Below are positions 52,129 through 61,600 of a stretch of 64,000 nucleotides of DNA, piece after piece (the stretch's first letter is position 1; each line of letters opens with the position of its first letter). The notes below the pieces were generated by a model that worked only from the letters and a program-made list of their open reading frames with translations, ran no database searches and had not been told where the DNA came from. The DNA is taken from the NCBI RefSeq assembly GCF_001660485.1, contig NZ_CP013979.1, positions 3,968,001 through 4,032,000 of the forward strand, read 5' to 3'. The stretch comes from Agromyces aureus. GTDB lineage: Bacteria; Actinomycetota; Actinomycetes; Actinomycetales; Microbacteriaceae. Both the position numbers and the translations under genes were made by a program.

Positions 52129-52874
52129 TCTCCGTGCTCATCGCCGACGACGAACAACCCGCGATCGACGAGCTCGCGTTCCTGCTCAGGCAGGATCCGC
52201 GCATCGGCACGGTGCACCAGGCCTCGTCGGGGTCCGAGGCGATCCGCCTGCTCACGCGCGAGCCGGTCGACGCGGCGTTCCTCGACATCCACATGCCCGG
52301 GCTCACGGGGTTCGACCTCGCGCGGGCACTGCAGCGCTTCGAGCACCGGCCGGCGCTCGTGTTCGTCACGGCCGACGAGGAGGGCGCGCTCGAGGCGTTC
52401 GACCTCGCGGCCGTCGACTACCTGCTGAAGCCCGTACGCACCGAGCGCCTGCAGCGCTCGATCGGGCGGATCGTCGAGGTGCTGAAGGCCGGCGCCGCGA
52501 CGCCGACCGGCGGCATCCCGACCGTGACCGCGCCCGAGATGATCGCCGTGACGCTCGGCGGCACGACCCGCATGCTCCGCCGCGACGAGGTGCGCTACGT
52601 GCAGGCGCAGGGCGACTACGCGCGCCTGCACACCGATGAGGCCAGCTACCTCGTGCGCGTGCCGATGGCCGACCTCGAACGGCAGTGGGCGGATGCCGGT
52701 TTCGTGCGCGTTCATCGGTCGTACCTCGTCTCGCTCGCGCACCTCACGCGGATCCGCCTCGGCACCGACCACCCGAGCGTCACGATCGCCGGCGCCGAGC
52801 TGCCGGTGAGCCGTCGGCTGCTGCCCGCGCTGCGCGAGCGGCTCGAGGCGGCGACCCTGCGGCCGAGATCATGA
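52125..52874 (+). CDS. LytTR-family response regulator
   Basis: 249 residues. The receiver domain (1-120) has Asp54 as phosphorylation site (AFLDIHMPGLTGF) and the Lys in YLLKPV. The LytTR DNA-binding domain (about 145-240) reads TRMLRRDEVRYVQAQGDYARLHTDEASYLVRVPMADLERQWADAGFVRVHRSYLVSLAHL. It pairs with the LytS kinase and precedes the transporter genes, so probably controls them and the divergent actP operon. Confidence 0.94.
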   Translation: MISVLIADDEQPAIDELAFLLRQDPRIGTVHQASSGSEAIRLLTREPVDAAFLDIHMPGLTGFDLARALQRFEHRPALVFVTADEEGALEAFDLAAVDYLLKPVRTERLQRSIGRIVEVLKAGAATPTGGIPTVTAPEMIAVTLGGTTRMLRRDEVRYVQAQGDYARLHTDEASYLVRVPMADLERQWADAGFVRVHRSYLVSLAHLTRIRLGTDHPSVTIAGAELPVSRRLLPALRERLEAATLRPRS

Positions 52875-53377
52875 GCGGCGAGGAAGAACCCACCGTCGGT
52901 CGAGTAGCGCGGCCGGAGGCCACGCGTATCGAGACCAGCGGACCTCGCGACGGCGCTGGTCTCGAGACGGGTGCTGCACGCCCTCCTCGACCGGCGGATG
53001 GTGAGGCGACGCCGCCCGCACGGGTGCGGGTGACGGCTCCGCGAACGGGCGGGGCCGCGGCATCCGCTCGCCCGTCGACCTCGGGCGACGCCGCCGCGGG
53101 CAGCGAGCCCGAGAGCGTGTACGTGCGGTCGCTGATCCGATCGCAGCTGCGGCTCGGCATCACGTACGCCGCCGGCTTCGTGGTCGCGACGGCGCTGTTC
53201 GTGCTCGCGATCGTGCTCTCGCCCGTGCTCGACGAGACGTTCGTGTTCGGCGTTCCGCTGTCGTGGCTGCTGCTCGCGGTGGGCGTGTACCCGCTCGCGA
53301 TCACCGTGGCCGTGCTCTACGCACGCGCCGCCGCGCGCAACGAGGAGCGGTACCGGGCGCTCACGGGGGCCGAGTGA
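52871..53377 (+). CDS. DUF485-like membrane protein with repeat-derived N-terminus
   Basis: 168 residues from ATG 52871, which overlaps the LytTR stop (ATGA). Residues 1-75 are low-complexity; most of residues 10-41 are encoded by an inverted pair of dispersed repeats (GRVARPEATRIET... GLETGAARPPRP). Residues 78-168 form the DUF485-like domain (YVRSLIRSQLRLGITYAAGFVVATALFVLAIV and SWLLLAVGVYPLAITVAVLYARAAARNEERY), with two helices. It should assist the following SSS transporter. An alternative internal start is possible but none has a clear Shine-Dalgarno. Confidence 0.8.
   Translation: MSGEEEPTVGRVARPEATRIETSGPRDGAGLETGAARPPRPADGEATPPARVRVTAPRTGGAAASARPSTSGDAAAGSEPESVYVRSLIRSQLRLGITYAAGFVVATALFVLAIVLSPVLDETFVFGVPLSWLLLAVGVYPLAITVAVLYARAAARNEERYRALTGAE
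52898..52992. repeat. Inverted pair of dispersed palindromic repeats inside a gene
   Basis: Unit A (52898-52936, reversed) and unit B (52958-52992, forward) each match the GGTCTCGAKACG...CTMCTCGACC core seen at 13075 and 28007. Both lie in the reading frame of the DUF485-like gene. Confidence 0.7.
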
Positions 53378-54837
53378 ACGCCGCGATCAGCTACGCGGCG
53401 ATCGCGGCCGTGGCGCTCGCCTCGGCCCTCATCGGGTTCTACGGCCTGCGCGTCTCGCGCACGACGAGCGACTTCTACGTCGCCTCGCGCACGGTGCGCC
53501 CGTGGTGGAACGCGTCGGCCATCGGCGGCGAGTACCTCTCGGCCGCGAGCTTCCTCGGCATCGCCGGGCTCATCCTCACCTCGGGCGCGGGCGGCCTCTG
53601 GTTCCCGATCGGCTACACGGCCGGATACCTCATGTTGCTGCTGTTCGTCGCGGCACCGCTTCGCCGCTCCGGCGCGTACACGATCCCCGACTTCACCGAG
53701 GCGCGGCTCGAGTCGCGGGGCGTGCGCCTCGTGACGAGCACGCTCGTGATCCTCATCGGCTGGTTCTACATCGTGCCGCAGCTGCAGGGGGCGGCCCTCG
53801 CGGTGCGCATCACGACCGGCCTGCCGTCGTGGGCCGGCTCGCTCGCGGTCGCCGTCATCGTCGCCGTCGTCGTCGCCGCGGGCGGCATGCGATCGATCAC
53901 GTTCGTGCAGGCATTCCAGTTCTGGCTGAAGCTCACGGCCATCGCCGTTCCGGTCATCGTGCTCCTCATCTTCGTCGGCGGCGTCGAGCCCTCGCTCGCA
54001 GCCGCGGAGGCCTTTCCGTCGACCGCAGGCCCGAGCGACCTCGACCCGTACCGGACGGTCTCGCTCATGGTCGCGCTGCTCCTCGGAACCCTCGGGCTGC
54101 CGCACGTGCTCGTGCGCTTCTACACGAACCCCGACGGCGACGCGGCCCGCCGCACGACGGTCATCGTGCTCGCGCTGCTCTCGGTGTTCTACCTGTTCCC
54201 GACGATCTTCGGCCTGCTCGGCCGGGCGTTCGCGCCCGACCTCGTCGCCTCGGGCGACGCCGACGCCCTCGTGCTCGTGCTGCCCGATCGGCTCGTTCCG
54301 GGATGGGCTGGCGACGTGCTCACCGCACTCGTGATCGCGGGCGCGTTCGCGGCGTTCCTCTCGACCTCGTCCGGCCTCGTCGTGTCGCTCGCGGGCGTCA
54401 TCAGCCAGGACCTGCTCGGCGGCAGCGTTCGCGGATTCCGCATCGCGGCCGTCGCCTCGTCGTTCGTGCCGCTCGTCGTGGCCCTCGCCACCGAGTCGAC
54501 CGGGCTCGCCGGCAGCGTCGGACTCGTGTTCGCCTTCACCGCCTCCACGCTCTGCCCCATGCTGCTGCTCGGCATCTGGTGGCGCAGACTCACCGCGCGG
54601 GGCGCGATCAGCGGCATGCTCACGGGCGCCGTGCTCTCGGGGGCGGCGATCCTCGGCGGCGGGGCGATCGCGGCGGCGGCGCCCGGCATCCGCCCCTTCC
54701 TCGAGCAGCCCGCCGCGTGGACCGTGCCCGCCGCGCTGCTCGTCACCGTGGTCGTCTCGCGGGCCGATCGGCGGCGACGGCCGCGCGGCACGGATGCGTT
54801 CCTGGCGCGGCTGCATACGCCCGAGCGCGTGCGCTGA
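53374..54837 (+). CDS. Second SSS-family symporter
   Basis: 487 residues from GTG 53374, whose first bases overlap the preceding TGA (GTGA). SSS landmarks mirror ActP: FYVASRTVRPWWNASAIGGEYLSAASFLGIAGLILTSGAGGLWFPIGYTAGYLMLLLFVAAPLRRSGAYTIPDF, then RSITFVQAFQFWLKLTAIAVPVIV and GLPHVLVRFYTNPDGDAARRTTVIVLALLS. It imports a monocarboxylate or similar solute with a cation. Its place behind LytSR and a DUF485-like gene suggests a regulated carboxylate (for example pyruvate or acetate) uptake system; the exact substrate is unknown. Confidence 0.9.
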   Translation: MNAAISYAAIAAVALASALIGFYGLRVSRTTSDFYVASRTVRPWWNASAIGGEYLSAASFLGIAGLILTSGAGGLWFPIGYTAGYLMLLLFVAAPLRRSGAYTIPDFTEARLESRGVRLVTSTLVILIGWFYIVPQLQGAALAVRITTGLPSWAGSLAVAVIVAVVVAAGGMRSITFVQAFQFWLKLTAIAVPVIVLLIFVGGVEPSLAAAEAFPSTAGPSDLDPYRTVSLMVALLLGTLGLPHVLVRFYTNPDGDAARRTTVIVLALLSVFYLFPTIFGLLGRAFAPDLVASGDADALVLVLPDRLVPGWAGDVLTALVIAGAFAAFLSTSSGLVVSLAGVISQDLLGGSVRGFRIAAVASSFVPLVVALATESTGLAGSVGLVFAFTASTLCPMLLLGIWWRRLTARGAISGMLTGAVLSGAAILGGGAIAAAAPGIRPFLEQPAAWTVPAALLVTVVVSRADRRRRPRGTDAFLARLHTPERVR

Positions 54838-54902
54838 CGCTGGCGCCGGGCTCGAGTGCAGGCGCGGGCGCGGGCTCGAGCGCGTGCGCTGGCGCGGGCG
54901 CG

Positions 54903-54908
54903 TAAGCT
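54903..54908 (+). promoter_or_regulatory. -10 box of leaderless tauE-like gene
   Basis: TAAGCT, then ACTCCG, then GTG at 54915. The preceding 60 bp is a G+C-rich low-complexity stretch of GGCGCGGGC-type units. Confidence 0.5.
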
Positions 54909-54914
54909 ACTCCG

Positions 54915-55661
54915 GTGCTCGCCGCCGTCGCCATCTCCGTCCTCGTCGGCGCCTTCGCACAGCGCATCACCGGCATGGGGTTCGCGCTCGTCGCCTCGCC
55001 GGCCCTGGTGATCCTGCTCGGGCCGTTCGACGGGGTCATCGTGGTGAACCTCTGCGCGATCGTCTCGTCGCTCATCATCCTGCCGCGGGTGTGGCGGTAC
55101 GTGGAGTGGCGGCGATTCGCGATGCTCACGTTCCCGGCCCTCGCCGGCACGGTCGTCGGCGCGCTCATCGCCGCCCACGTTCCCGGCGCTCCCCTGCAGG
55201 TCGTCATCGGCGCGCTCGTCATCATCGCGCTCACGATCACGCTGCTCGTCACGCGCGCCGAGCACGTCGTGAGCGGATGGCCGCCCGCACTCGTCGCGGG
55301 CGCGGCATCCGGGGTCATGAATGCCGCCGCCGGCGTCGGCGGACCGGCGCTCAGCGTCTACGCCGTCGCCACCAGATGGCCGCAACCGCGCTTCGCCGCT
55401 ACGGCCCAGCCCTACTTCGTGGCCATCGGCACGGCCTCGCTCGTGCTGAAGCTCGCGCAGACCGGCTGGGCGATCCCCGAGCTGGCGCCGGGCTCGTGGC
55501 CGATCGTGATCGGCGCCGTGCTCGCCGGACTGGTGCTGGGCGAGGTGCTGCACCGGCGGATCCCCCACCACGCCGCGCGCATCGCCGTGATCGCGATCGC
55601 CTACGGCGGTGGAGCCGCAGCGCTCATCGACGGCGCGATCGAGATCTGGTTCTCGGCGTAG
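54915..55661 (+). CDS. TauE/SafE-family sulfite/organosulfonate exporter-like permease
   Basis: 248 residues with eight helices. Family landmarks: VGAFAQRITGMGFALVASPALVILLGPFDGVIVVNLCAIVSSLIIL, FPALAGTVVGALIAAHVPGAPLQVVIGALVIIALTITLLV and GAASGVMNAAAGVGGPALSVYAVATRW. TauE/SafE proteins move anions such as sulfite or sulfoacetate; the substrate is not determined here. GTG start, leaderless type. Convergent with the GNAT gene. Confidence 0.92.
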   Translation: MLAAVAISVLVGAFAQRITGMGFALVASPALVILLGPFDGVIVVNLCAIVSSLIILPRVWRYVEWRRFAMLTFPALAGTVVGALIAAHVPGAPLQVVIGALVIIALTITLLVTRAEHVVSGWPPALVAGAASGVMNAAAGVGGPALSVYAVATRWPQPRFAATAQPYFVAIGTASLVLKLAQTGWAIPELAPGSWPIVIGAVLAGLVLGEVLHRRIPHHAARIAVIAIAYGGGAAALIDGAIEIWFSA

Positions 55662-55678
55662 GCCTCAGGCCCGGGCGG

Positions 55679-56344
55679 TCAGGCGGATGTCTCGGCGAGC
55701 CGGATCGGCTCGTCGCCCCGGGCGGCGAGACGTGCCTCGAGTGCAGCGCGCACCGACGGCCACTCGTCGACGACGATCGAGTAGACCGCGGAGTCGCGCC
55801 AGCTGCCGTCGGCGCGGAGCTTGTGCCGACGGGCGATGCCCTCGAACGACGCGCCCAGGCGCAGGATCGCCGCCCGAGACCGCTCGTTGCGGCTGTCGGC
55901 CTGCAGCTTGACGCGGCCGAACCCGTGCTCGAAGGCCATGCCGAGCAGCAGCAGCTTCGTCTCGACGTTCACGCCGGTCGCCCACACGCGGGGGTCGTAC
56001 GCCGTCCAGCCGATGTGCCCCGACTCGTTGACGAGGTCGAGGTCGCCGAACTTCGTCGCGCCGACCACGCGCGCGTCGTGCTCGCCGCCGCGCAGCCGCA
56101 CCGTCCACGGCAGGGCCAGCGGGCCGCCCGCGTAGTAGCCGAGCGCGAACCGCTCGAACGCCGCGTCGTCAGCGGGGAGGCCGGCGGGGCCGCCGCCGTA
56201 TCCGCCGGCGAAGACCTCCGGATACCGAAGTGCCCCAGCGAGCTCGGGCACGTCGGCGGGCACGAACGGGGAGAGGCTGACGAACCGGCCGATGAGCGGC
56301 TCGGCGGGCGGGAGCAGGGCGGTCACCGCACGAGTCTCGCACAT
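55679..56344 (-). CDS. GNAT-family acetyltransferase (RimJ/RimL-like)
   Basis: About 221 residues from ATG 56344; GTG 56326 is an alternative start. The domain shows LIGRFVSLSPFVPADVPELAGAL, then WTVRLRGGEHDARVVGATKFGDLDLVNESGHIGWTAYDPRVWATGVNVETKLLLLGMAFEHGFGRVKLQADSRNERSRAAILRLGASFEGIARRH, a RimJ/RimL-type pattern with the N-x-x-S-R-A-A-I-L-R-L-G-A block. It likely acetylates a protein N-terminus or a small amine. Confidence 0.88.
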   Translation of the reverse strand: MCETRAVTALLPPAEPLIGRFVSLSPFVPADVPELAGALRYPEVFAGGYGGGPAGLPADDAAFERFALGYYAGGPLALPWTVRLRGGEHDARVVGATKFGDLDLVNESGHIGWTAYDPRVWATGVNVETKLLLLGMAFEHGFGRVKLQADSRNERSRAAILRLGASFEGIARRHKLRADGSWRDSAVYSIVVDEWPSVRAALEARLAARGDEPIRLAETSA

Positions 56345-56402
56345 CGGCGGGAGGCGCCTTCGCCCCTGCCTGACCGCCCTTCCACCCGTCGCGGTGCCCA
56401 CG

Positions 56403-56408
56403 TAGGCT
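56403..56408 (+). promoter_or_regulatory. -10 box of the small antitoxin-like gene
   Basis: TAGGCT 41 bp before the ATG at 56450; a GGGGGAA Shine-Dalgarno (56439-56445) is used here, so this transcript has a leader. Confidence 0.45.
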
Positions 56409-56449
56409 GGACCCGATCGGCGACGACGCCGTGGAGATGGGGGAACGGA

Positions 56450-56668
56450 ATGGCCGGAATCGACGACCTCGCCAAGCAGGCCGGGGACTTCATCGAGCAG
56501 AACAAGGACAAGATCCAAGAGGTCCTCAAGAGCGAACAGGCCGAGGACATCAGCGACAAGCTGCTCGACGGCATCGGCGAAGCCGTGAAGAAGATCGCGC
56601 CCGATGAGCACGACGGCATGATCGACGACGTCAAGGGAAACATCGACAAGGCGGTCGGCAACGAATAG
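56450..56668 (+). CDS. Small MT0933/Rv0909-like antitoxin-family protein
   Basis: 72 residues, highly charged and helical: MAGIDDLAKQAGDFIEQNKD then EVLKSEQAEDISDKLLDGIGEAVKKIAP, ending DVKGNIDKAVGNE. The pattern of repeated D-K/K-x-x-I-D motifs resembles the MT0933 antitoxin family. No toxin gene lies beside it, so function as an antitoxin is uncertain; many relatives are solitary. A strong terminator follows the stop. Confidence 0.6.
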   Translation: MAGIDDLAKQAGDFIEQNKDKIQEVLKSEQAEDISDKLLDGIGEAVKKIAPDEHDGMIDDVKGNIDKAVGNE

Positions 56669-56687
56669 CCACCTCCCCGCGACAACA

Positions 56688-56725
56688 GTGAGGGGGCGGA
56701 TGCCGCGTGGCATCCGCCCCCTCAC
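56688..56725. terminator. Strong bidirectional hairpin terminator
   Basis: Perfect 17-bp arms GTGAGGGGGCGGATGCC (56688-56704) and GGCATCCGCCCCCTCAC (56709-56725) with a 4-nt GCGT loop. It lies between the convergent antitoxin-like gene (stop 56668) and purA (stop 56793). Confidence 0.85.
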
Positions 56726-56792
56726 GGTTCTCGTTCGGCGGTGGTCCCGGGCCAAGGGCGACCCAGACCGGCCGGACCGCTCGGGATCGAGC

Positions 56793-58079
56793 TCAGGCCA
56801 GCAGGTCGTGCAGCTGCACGATCTCGTCGCGGCCGGGTCCGACGCCGATCGCCGAGATGCGCGACCCGCTCATGGCCTCGAGCTCGCGCACGTACGCCTG
56901 GGCGTTCGCGGGCAGGTCGGAGAACTCACGGGCGCCCGTGATGTCTTCGCTCCAGCCGGGGAACTCCTCGTAGATCGGGGTCGCGTGGTGGAAGTCGGAC
57001 TGCGAGACCGGCACCTCGTCGAAGCGCTGCCCGTCGACGTCGTAGGCGACCGCGACCGGGATGCGCTCGATGCCGGTGAGTACGTCGAGCTTGGTGAGCA
57101 CGAAGTCGGTGACACCGTTGATGCGCGAGGTGTAGCGCGCGATGGGGGCGTCGTACCAGCCGGTGCGGCGGCGGCGACCGGTCGTGGTGCCGAACTCGTG
57201 CCCCTTCTCACTGAGGAACTCGCCCCACTCGTCGAAGAGCTCGGTCGGGAACGGTCCGGCGCCGACGCGGGTCGTGTACGCCTTGATCACGGCGATGACC
57301 CGGTCGATGCGGTTGGGCGCGATGCCCGAGCCGGTGACCGCGCCGCCGCTCGTCGCGTTCGACGAGGTGACGAACGGGTAGGTGCCGTGGTCGACGTCGA
57401 GCATGGTCGCCTGGCCGCCCTCGAAGAGCACGGTCTCGTCGCGCTCGAGCGCCTGGTGCAGCAGCAGCGCCGTGTCGGTGACCATGGGGCGCAGGCGCTC
57501 GACGTAGCCGAGCAGGTCGTCGACGACCTCGTCGACCGCGATGGCGCGACGGTTGTAGACCTTGACCAGCAGGTGGTTCTTCTGTTCGAGCGCCCCCTCG
57601 ACCTTCTGGCGCAGGATGTTCTCGTCGAAGAGGTCTTGCATGCGGAGGCCCACGCGGTTGATCTTGTCGGCGTAGGCCGGGCCGATGCCGCGGCCGGTGG
57701 TGCCGATCTGGCGCTTGCCGAGGAAGCGCTCGGTAACCTTGTCGAGCGTGCGGTGGTACTGCGTGATCAGGTGGGCGTTCGCCGAGACGCGCAGGCGCGA
57801 GACATCCACCCCTCGGCTCTCGAGCGCCTCGAGCTCCTCGAAGAGCACCTCGACGTCGACCACCACGCCGTTGCCGATGACCGGGGTCACGCCGGGCGTG
57901 AGGATGCCGGAGGGCAGCAGGTGCAGCGCGTACTTCTCGTCGCCGACGACGACCGTGTGTCCGGCGTTGTTGCCGCCGTTGAACTTGACGACGTAGTCGA
58001 GGCGAGGACCGAGCAGGTCGGTCGCCTTGCCCTTTCCCTCGTCGCCCCACTGTGCACCGATCAGGACGGCTGCGGGCAT
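56793..58079 (-). CDS. purA: Adenylosuccinate synthase
   Basis: 428 residues. It joins IMP and aspartate using GTP, the first committed step to AMP. The GTP-binding N-terminus [51 protein letters not shown], the loop [18 protein letters not shown] and [13 protein letters not shown] are all typical. A DUF3151 gene ends one base before its ATG, so the two form an operon. It is unlinked to the other pur genes here, as usual in bacteria. Confidence 0.97.
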   Translation of the reverse strand: MPAAVLIGAQWGDEGKGKATDLLGPRLDYVVKFNGGNNAGHTVVVGDEKYALHLLPSGILTPGVTPVIGNGVVVDVEVLFEELEALESRGVDVSRLRVSANAHLITQYHRTLDKVTERFLGKRQIGTTGRGIGPAYADKINRVGLRMQDLFDENILRQKVEGALEQKNHLLVKVYNRRAIAVDEVVDDLLGYVERLRPMVTDTALLLHQALERDETVLFEGGQATMLDVDHGTYPFVTSSNATSGGAVTGSGIAPNRIDRVIAVIKAYTTRVGAGPFPTELFDEWGEFLSEKGHEFGTTTGRRRRTGWYDAPIARYTSRINGVTDFVLTKLDVLTGIERIPVAVAYDVDGQRFDEVPVSQSDFHHATPIYEEFPGWSEDITGAREFSDLPANAQAYVRELEAMSGSRISAIGVGPGRDEIVQLHDLLA

Positions 58080-58080
58080 T

Positions 58081-58623
58081 TCAGTCCTCTCCGGCCGCGT
58101 CGAGCACGACAGGTTCGGCGACGGGGTCGCCGGTGATGGCCGTGACGTCGGCCCGCTCGAGGAGCTGGTCGGCGGTCACGATGGTGATGACCTGGGTCGG
58201 CGTGAACTCCGACGCGATGCGGGCCGGAGCCTCGGCATCGGCGCTCGAGAGCTCGCCGGCGAGGCGGGCGACCTGCATGTCGAGGCCCAGCGTCACCGCG
58301 GCGCGGCGCTTGGCGTCGAGGGCACGTAGGTAGGCGCGGTTCGGCTCGTCTGACCAGGGCACGGCCGCGCCGGGCTCCCATCCGGATGCCGCGAGCTGCG
58401 CTTCGGCGAGATCGACCGCGACCGTGGCGTAGGCGTAGGACGCGATCGCGTTGCCCTCGGAATCGGCGAGGTCGGCGAGCTCGGCCCACGCGAGCGGCGA
58501 CTCGGGATGCTCGGTGACGACCGAGGCGACCGAGTTGCGGTCGGCCGTGGCGAGCGCCTCTCGAACCTCGGGTTCGTCGATGAGACCGGTCTCGCGCTCT
58601 GGTGCTGTTTCGTCTGCAGTCAC
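58081..58623 (-). CDS. DUF3151-family protein
   Basis: 180 residues from GTG 58623; a TTG at 58629 is possible but TAAGGT 5 nt before the GTG favours a leaderless start. The DUF3151 core: [95 protein letters not shown], a TPR-like helical protein. The function is unknown. It sits immediately upstream of purA, which suggests a link to purine metabolism or only shared regulation. Confidence 0.88.
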   Translation of the reverse strand: MTADETAPERETGLIDEPEVREALATADRNSVASVVTEHPESPLAWAELADLADSEGNAIASYAYATVAVDLAEAQLAASGWEPGAAVPWSDEPNRAYLRALDAKRRAAVTLGLDMQVARLAGELSSADAEAPARIASEFTPTQVITIVTADQLLERADVTAITGDPVAEPVVLDAAGED

Positions 58624-58689
58624 ACTCAACCTTATCGCGAGGGGCTTTCGGCGCCCGCGAGCGTGTCACGGGCGCCGAGAGCCGGTGGA

Positions 58690-61600
58690 TCAGTGGCGCG
58701 GGGTTCGCCGAACGTGGACGGCGACGATTCGGCGCCGGCGAACGAGCGCGACGGCGAGGGCCGCCGCGCCCAACGCGAACGCGGCGAGCGCGGCGGCGAG
58801 CGCCGGTGCCGCGTCGAACCCGGTGACCGCGAGCGGATCGAACGAGTTCTCGACCTCGAGTCGGACCGATCCGCCGGCGACGACCTCGACGGCACCGACC
58901 AGTGGGTCGCCCGCGTTGGGAGTGATCGTCGTGCGCGCGGCACCTCCGTCATCGGTCTCGGTCAGGGTGCAGTCCGCGCCGGCGGGGAGGTCGTCGTACG
59001 CCGCCGTGAGACCTCCGGCACGCGAGAGCGTGCGATCGGCTCCGCCGGGAACGACGACCGGGGTCGCGACCCCGTCGATGTCGGAGGTGCACTCCAGTCG
59101 CACCGTGAACGGCCCGGTCGCGGCTGCCGCCCCCGAGCCGGTGATGGTCTTCTCGACCACGATGCCCCCCGTGAGGAAGGTGTTGACGAGGCGCACCTGC
59201 GTGCCGACCTCGCCTTCGGCGATCGTCACGGACTCGACCGGCTCGCCTTCGGCGTCGAGGAAGGCGACCGAGGTCGCACCTCCGGTCGTCGTCTCCTCGA
59301 GCGCGCACTCGGAGCCGACGAGCAGTGACGCGTAGGTGGCCGTGTAGGCGTTCTCCTCGGTCAGCCCGCGGGCGGCGCCGCCCGGAACCGCCACCTCGAC
59401 TGGTCCGTCGACGCCCTCACGGGTGCAGACCAGGGTGACCTCGAAGGGGCCGCTGCCGTACAGCTCCGCGCCGTCTCCGACGATCTCCTTCGTCACGGTC
59501 AGCGACCCGGCGACGAAGGTGTTCGTCACCGTGACCTGTGCAACCTGGTCGGCGCCGACCGTGATCGACTCGGGATCCACGGTCGCCGACTGCGCGCCCG
59601 CATCATCGGTCTCGGTGACGTCGCAGGTGGCGCCGGCCGCGAGGTCGTCGATCTGCGTCGTCAGCGGCAGGTCGCCGCCGAGCACGATGTCAGCGTCGTA
59701 GACGGTTCGTTCACCGGATGCGTCGTCGAGCACGCACGTGAGGTGCAGCGTGAAGGGGCCCGCGCCGAAGTCGGCCGCGCCCGATCCGTCGACGACCTTC
59801 TCGATCGCGATGGATCCGGCGGCGAAGGTGTTCTCGACGTCGACGGTCGCACTCGCCTCGGCATCGATCACCACAACCTCGGGTGAGACGACGGCCGATA
59901 CGGCGCCCGCGTCATCCGTCTCCTCGATGCTGCACGAGGCGCCGTCGGGAAGCCCGACGAGCGACCACGTGCCGCCATCGGCGAGCTCGGCGACCATCGG
60001 CGATTGGGCGTCGTAGCCGTCAGCGAAGACCGGGGAGCCGAGGAACTCGCACGTGACGCTGATCTCGAACGGGCCGGGATACGGAATCGGGTCGCCCTGC
60101 TCATCGACGGCCGCCGTCTCGACCCGCTTCGTGATGACGAGGCCGCCGATCTCGAAGACGTTCTCGACGGAGATCACCTCGACCACCTCGAGCGGACCGC
60201 CGACCAGGGCTGAGCCGATGATCTGCGACGACTGCCCCTGACCGGCCTCGGTCGCCGTGCAGGTCGAACCCCACGGCAGGCCCTCGACCTGAGCGGGGTC
60301 GGCACCCGGCACGAGCGTGAGTTCCGGAAGTTCGACGAGGTCGACTCCATCGCTCGCGCACGTGAGCTGAACCGCGAACTCGTCGGGCGCGAAGGCCGCA
60401 CCCGGGCCGGTCACGGTCTTCGCCAGGCGGATCGGACCGGTCGGGTAGCTCACTCCCACGCGGCGCCCCTCGGTCGCGGGGACGACGATCGTCGCGTCGC
60501 CGGCGAGCGCGGAGCCGCCGGTCGCGACGGTGTTCCAGGCGATGGGGTAGGTGTCCTGGACCGCCTGATCGGGCGAGGTTCGCGTCTGGAGCCGCAACTG
60601 GAGCACCTCGCCCGGCTGGAAGAAGTCGCCGGCGAAGTCGATCTGGAACTTGAGGCTCCGCACGATCGCCGGATCCACCGAGTCGTCCAGCGGCAGCCAC
60701 GTGCCGGCCGCGCACGGCGTGCCGACCGGGTTCAGGTCGGCCGTGCACGGAACCGATGAGGTTGAGTAGAAGGTGGTCAGCGATGCGCCCGACGGCGGGT
60801 CCACCAGCTCGACGAGCCCGGTGAACCCCGGCTGCCATTCGCTGCCACGTGGCAGCTGGGCGATCAGGCCCTGGTCGCCCGGAATCGGAAGGTTGTCGAT
60901 CGAGACGACGCGGTCCATCGGCAGCGTGCCCGAGTTCGTGACGTTGAACTTCCACGTCTCGGTGCCGCCCGGGAGCGTCACCGGAATGCAGGGTGCGCGG
61001 AAGAAGCCCTCGGGGTCCACCGTGGTGGGCTCGCAGAGGAAGGCGCCGCTGCTGCCGATCACCTCAGGGATGCCAGCCTCACCGTGCTGCACGTCGGCCT
61101 TCACGTACTTCACCGTGCTCAGTGCGGGCACGGCCAACGGCGAGACCACGGTGCTGTCGGCGCACGAGCCGTCGGGCCGGAGCACGGGAACGCAGTCGTC
61201 GAACGGTTCGGAGGCCTCGACCACCGCCCAGTTCTCGACGTCGTCGTTCGGCGTGAGCCCCGGACGGAGCATGAGCTGGATCGTGATCGTGTAGGTCTGG
61301 CCCGGCTCGAGCACCGACCCATCGGGCATCGTGAAGACGATCGTGTCGCCGACCTCCTCGACGACGACGAGATCCGAGTCGGTCGGCAGCGGCGTGCCGT
61401 TCGGCGGGGCTGGCGCGGCCCCCGTGAGCGCGAACGCGTACGGCGAGACGCTCGGGTCGCGGTCGGGGTCGAAGATCAGCTGGCGGCCGTTGGTGTCGGT
61501 CGGCAGCTCGTCGGTGAACACCGGGTCGGTGAAGGGCGCCTCGCCGACGTTCGCGAAGGTGAGCACGAACGGGATGACCGCGCCTGGGCGGATGTCGCCG

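Noticed and set aside
56450..56668. A toxin-antitoxin pair
   Set aside because: Only an antitoxin-like gene is seen; the neighbours are a GNAT gene on the other strand and purA.
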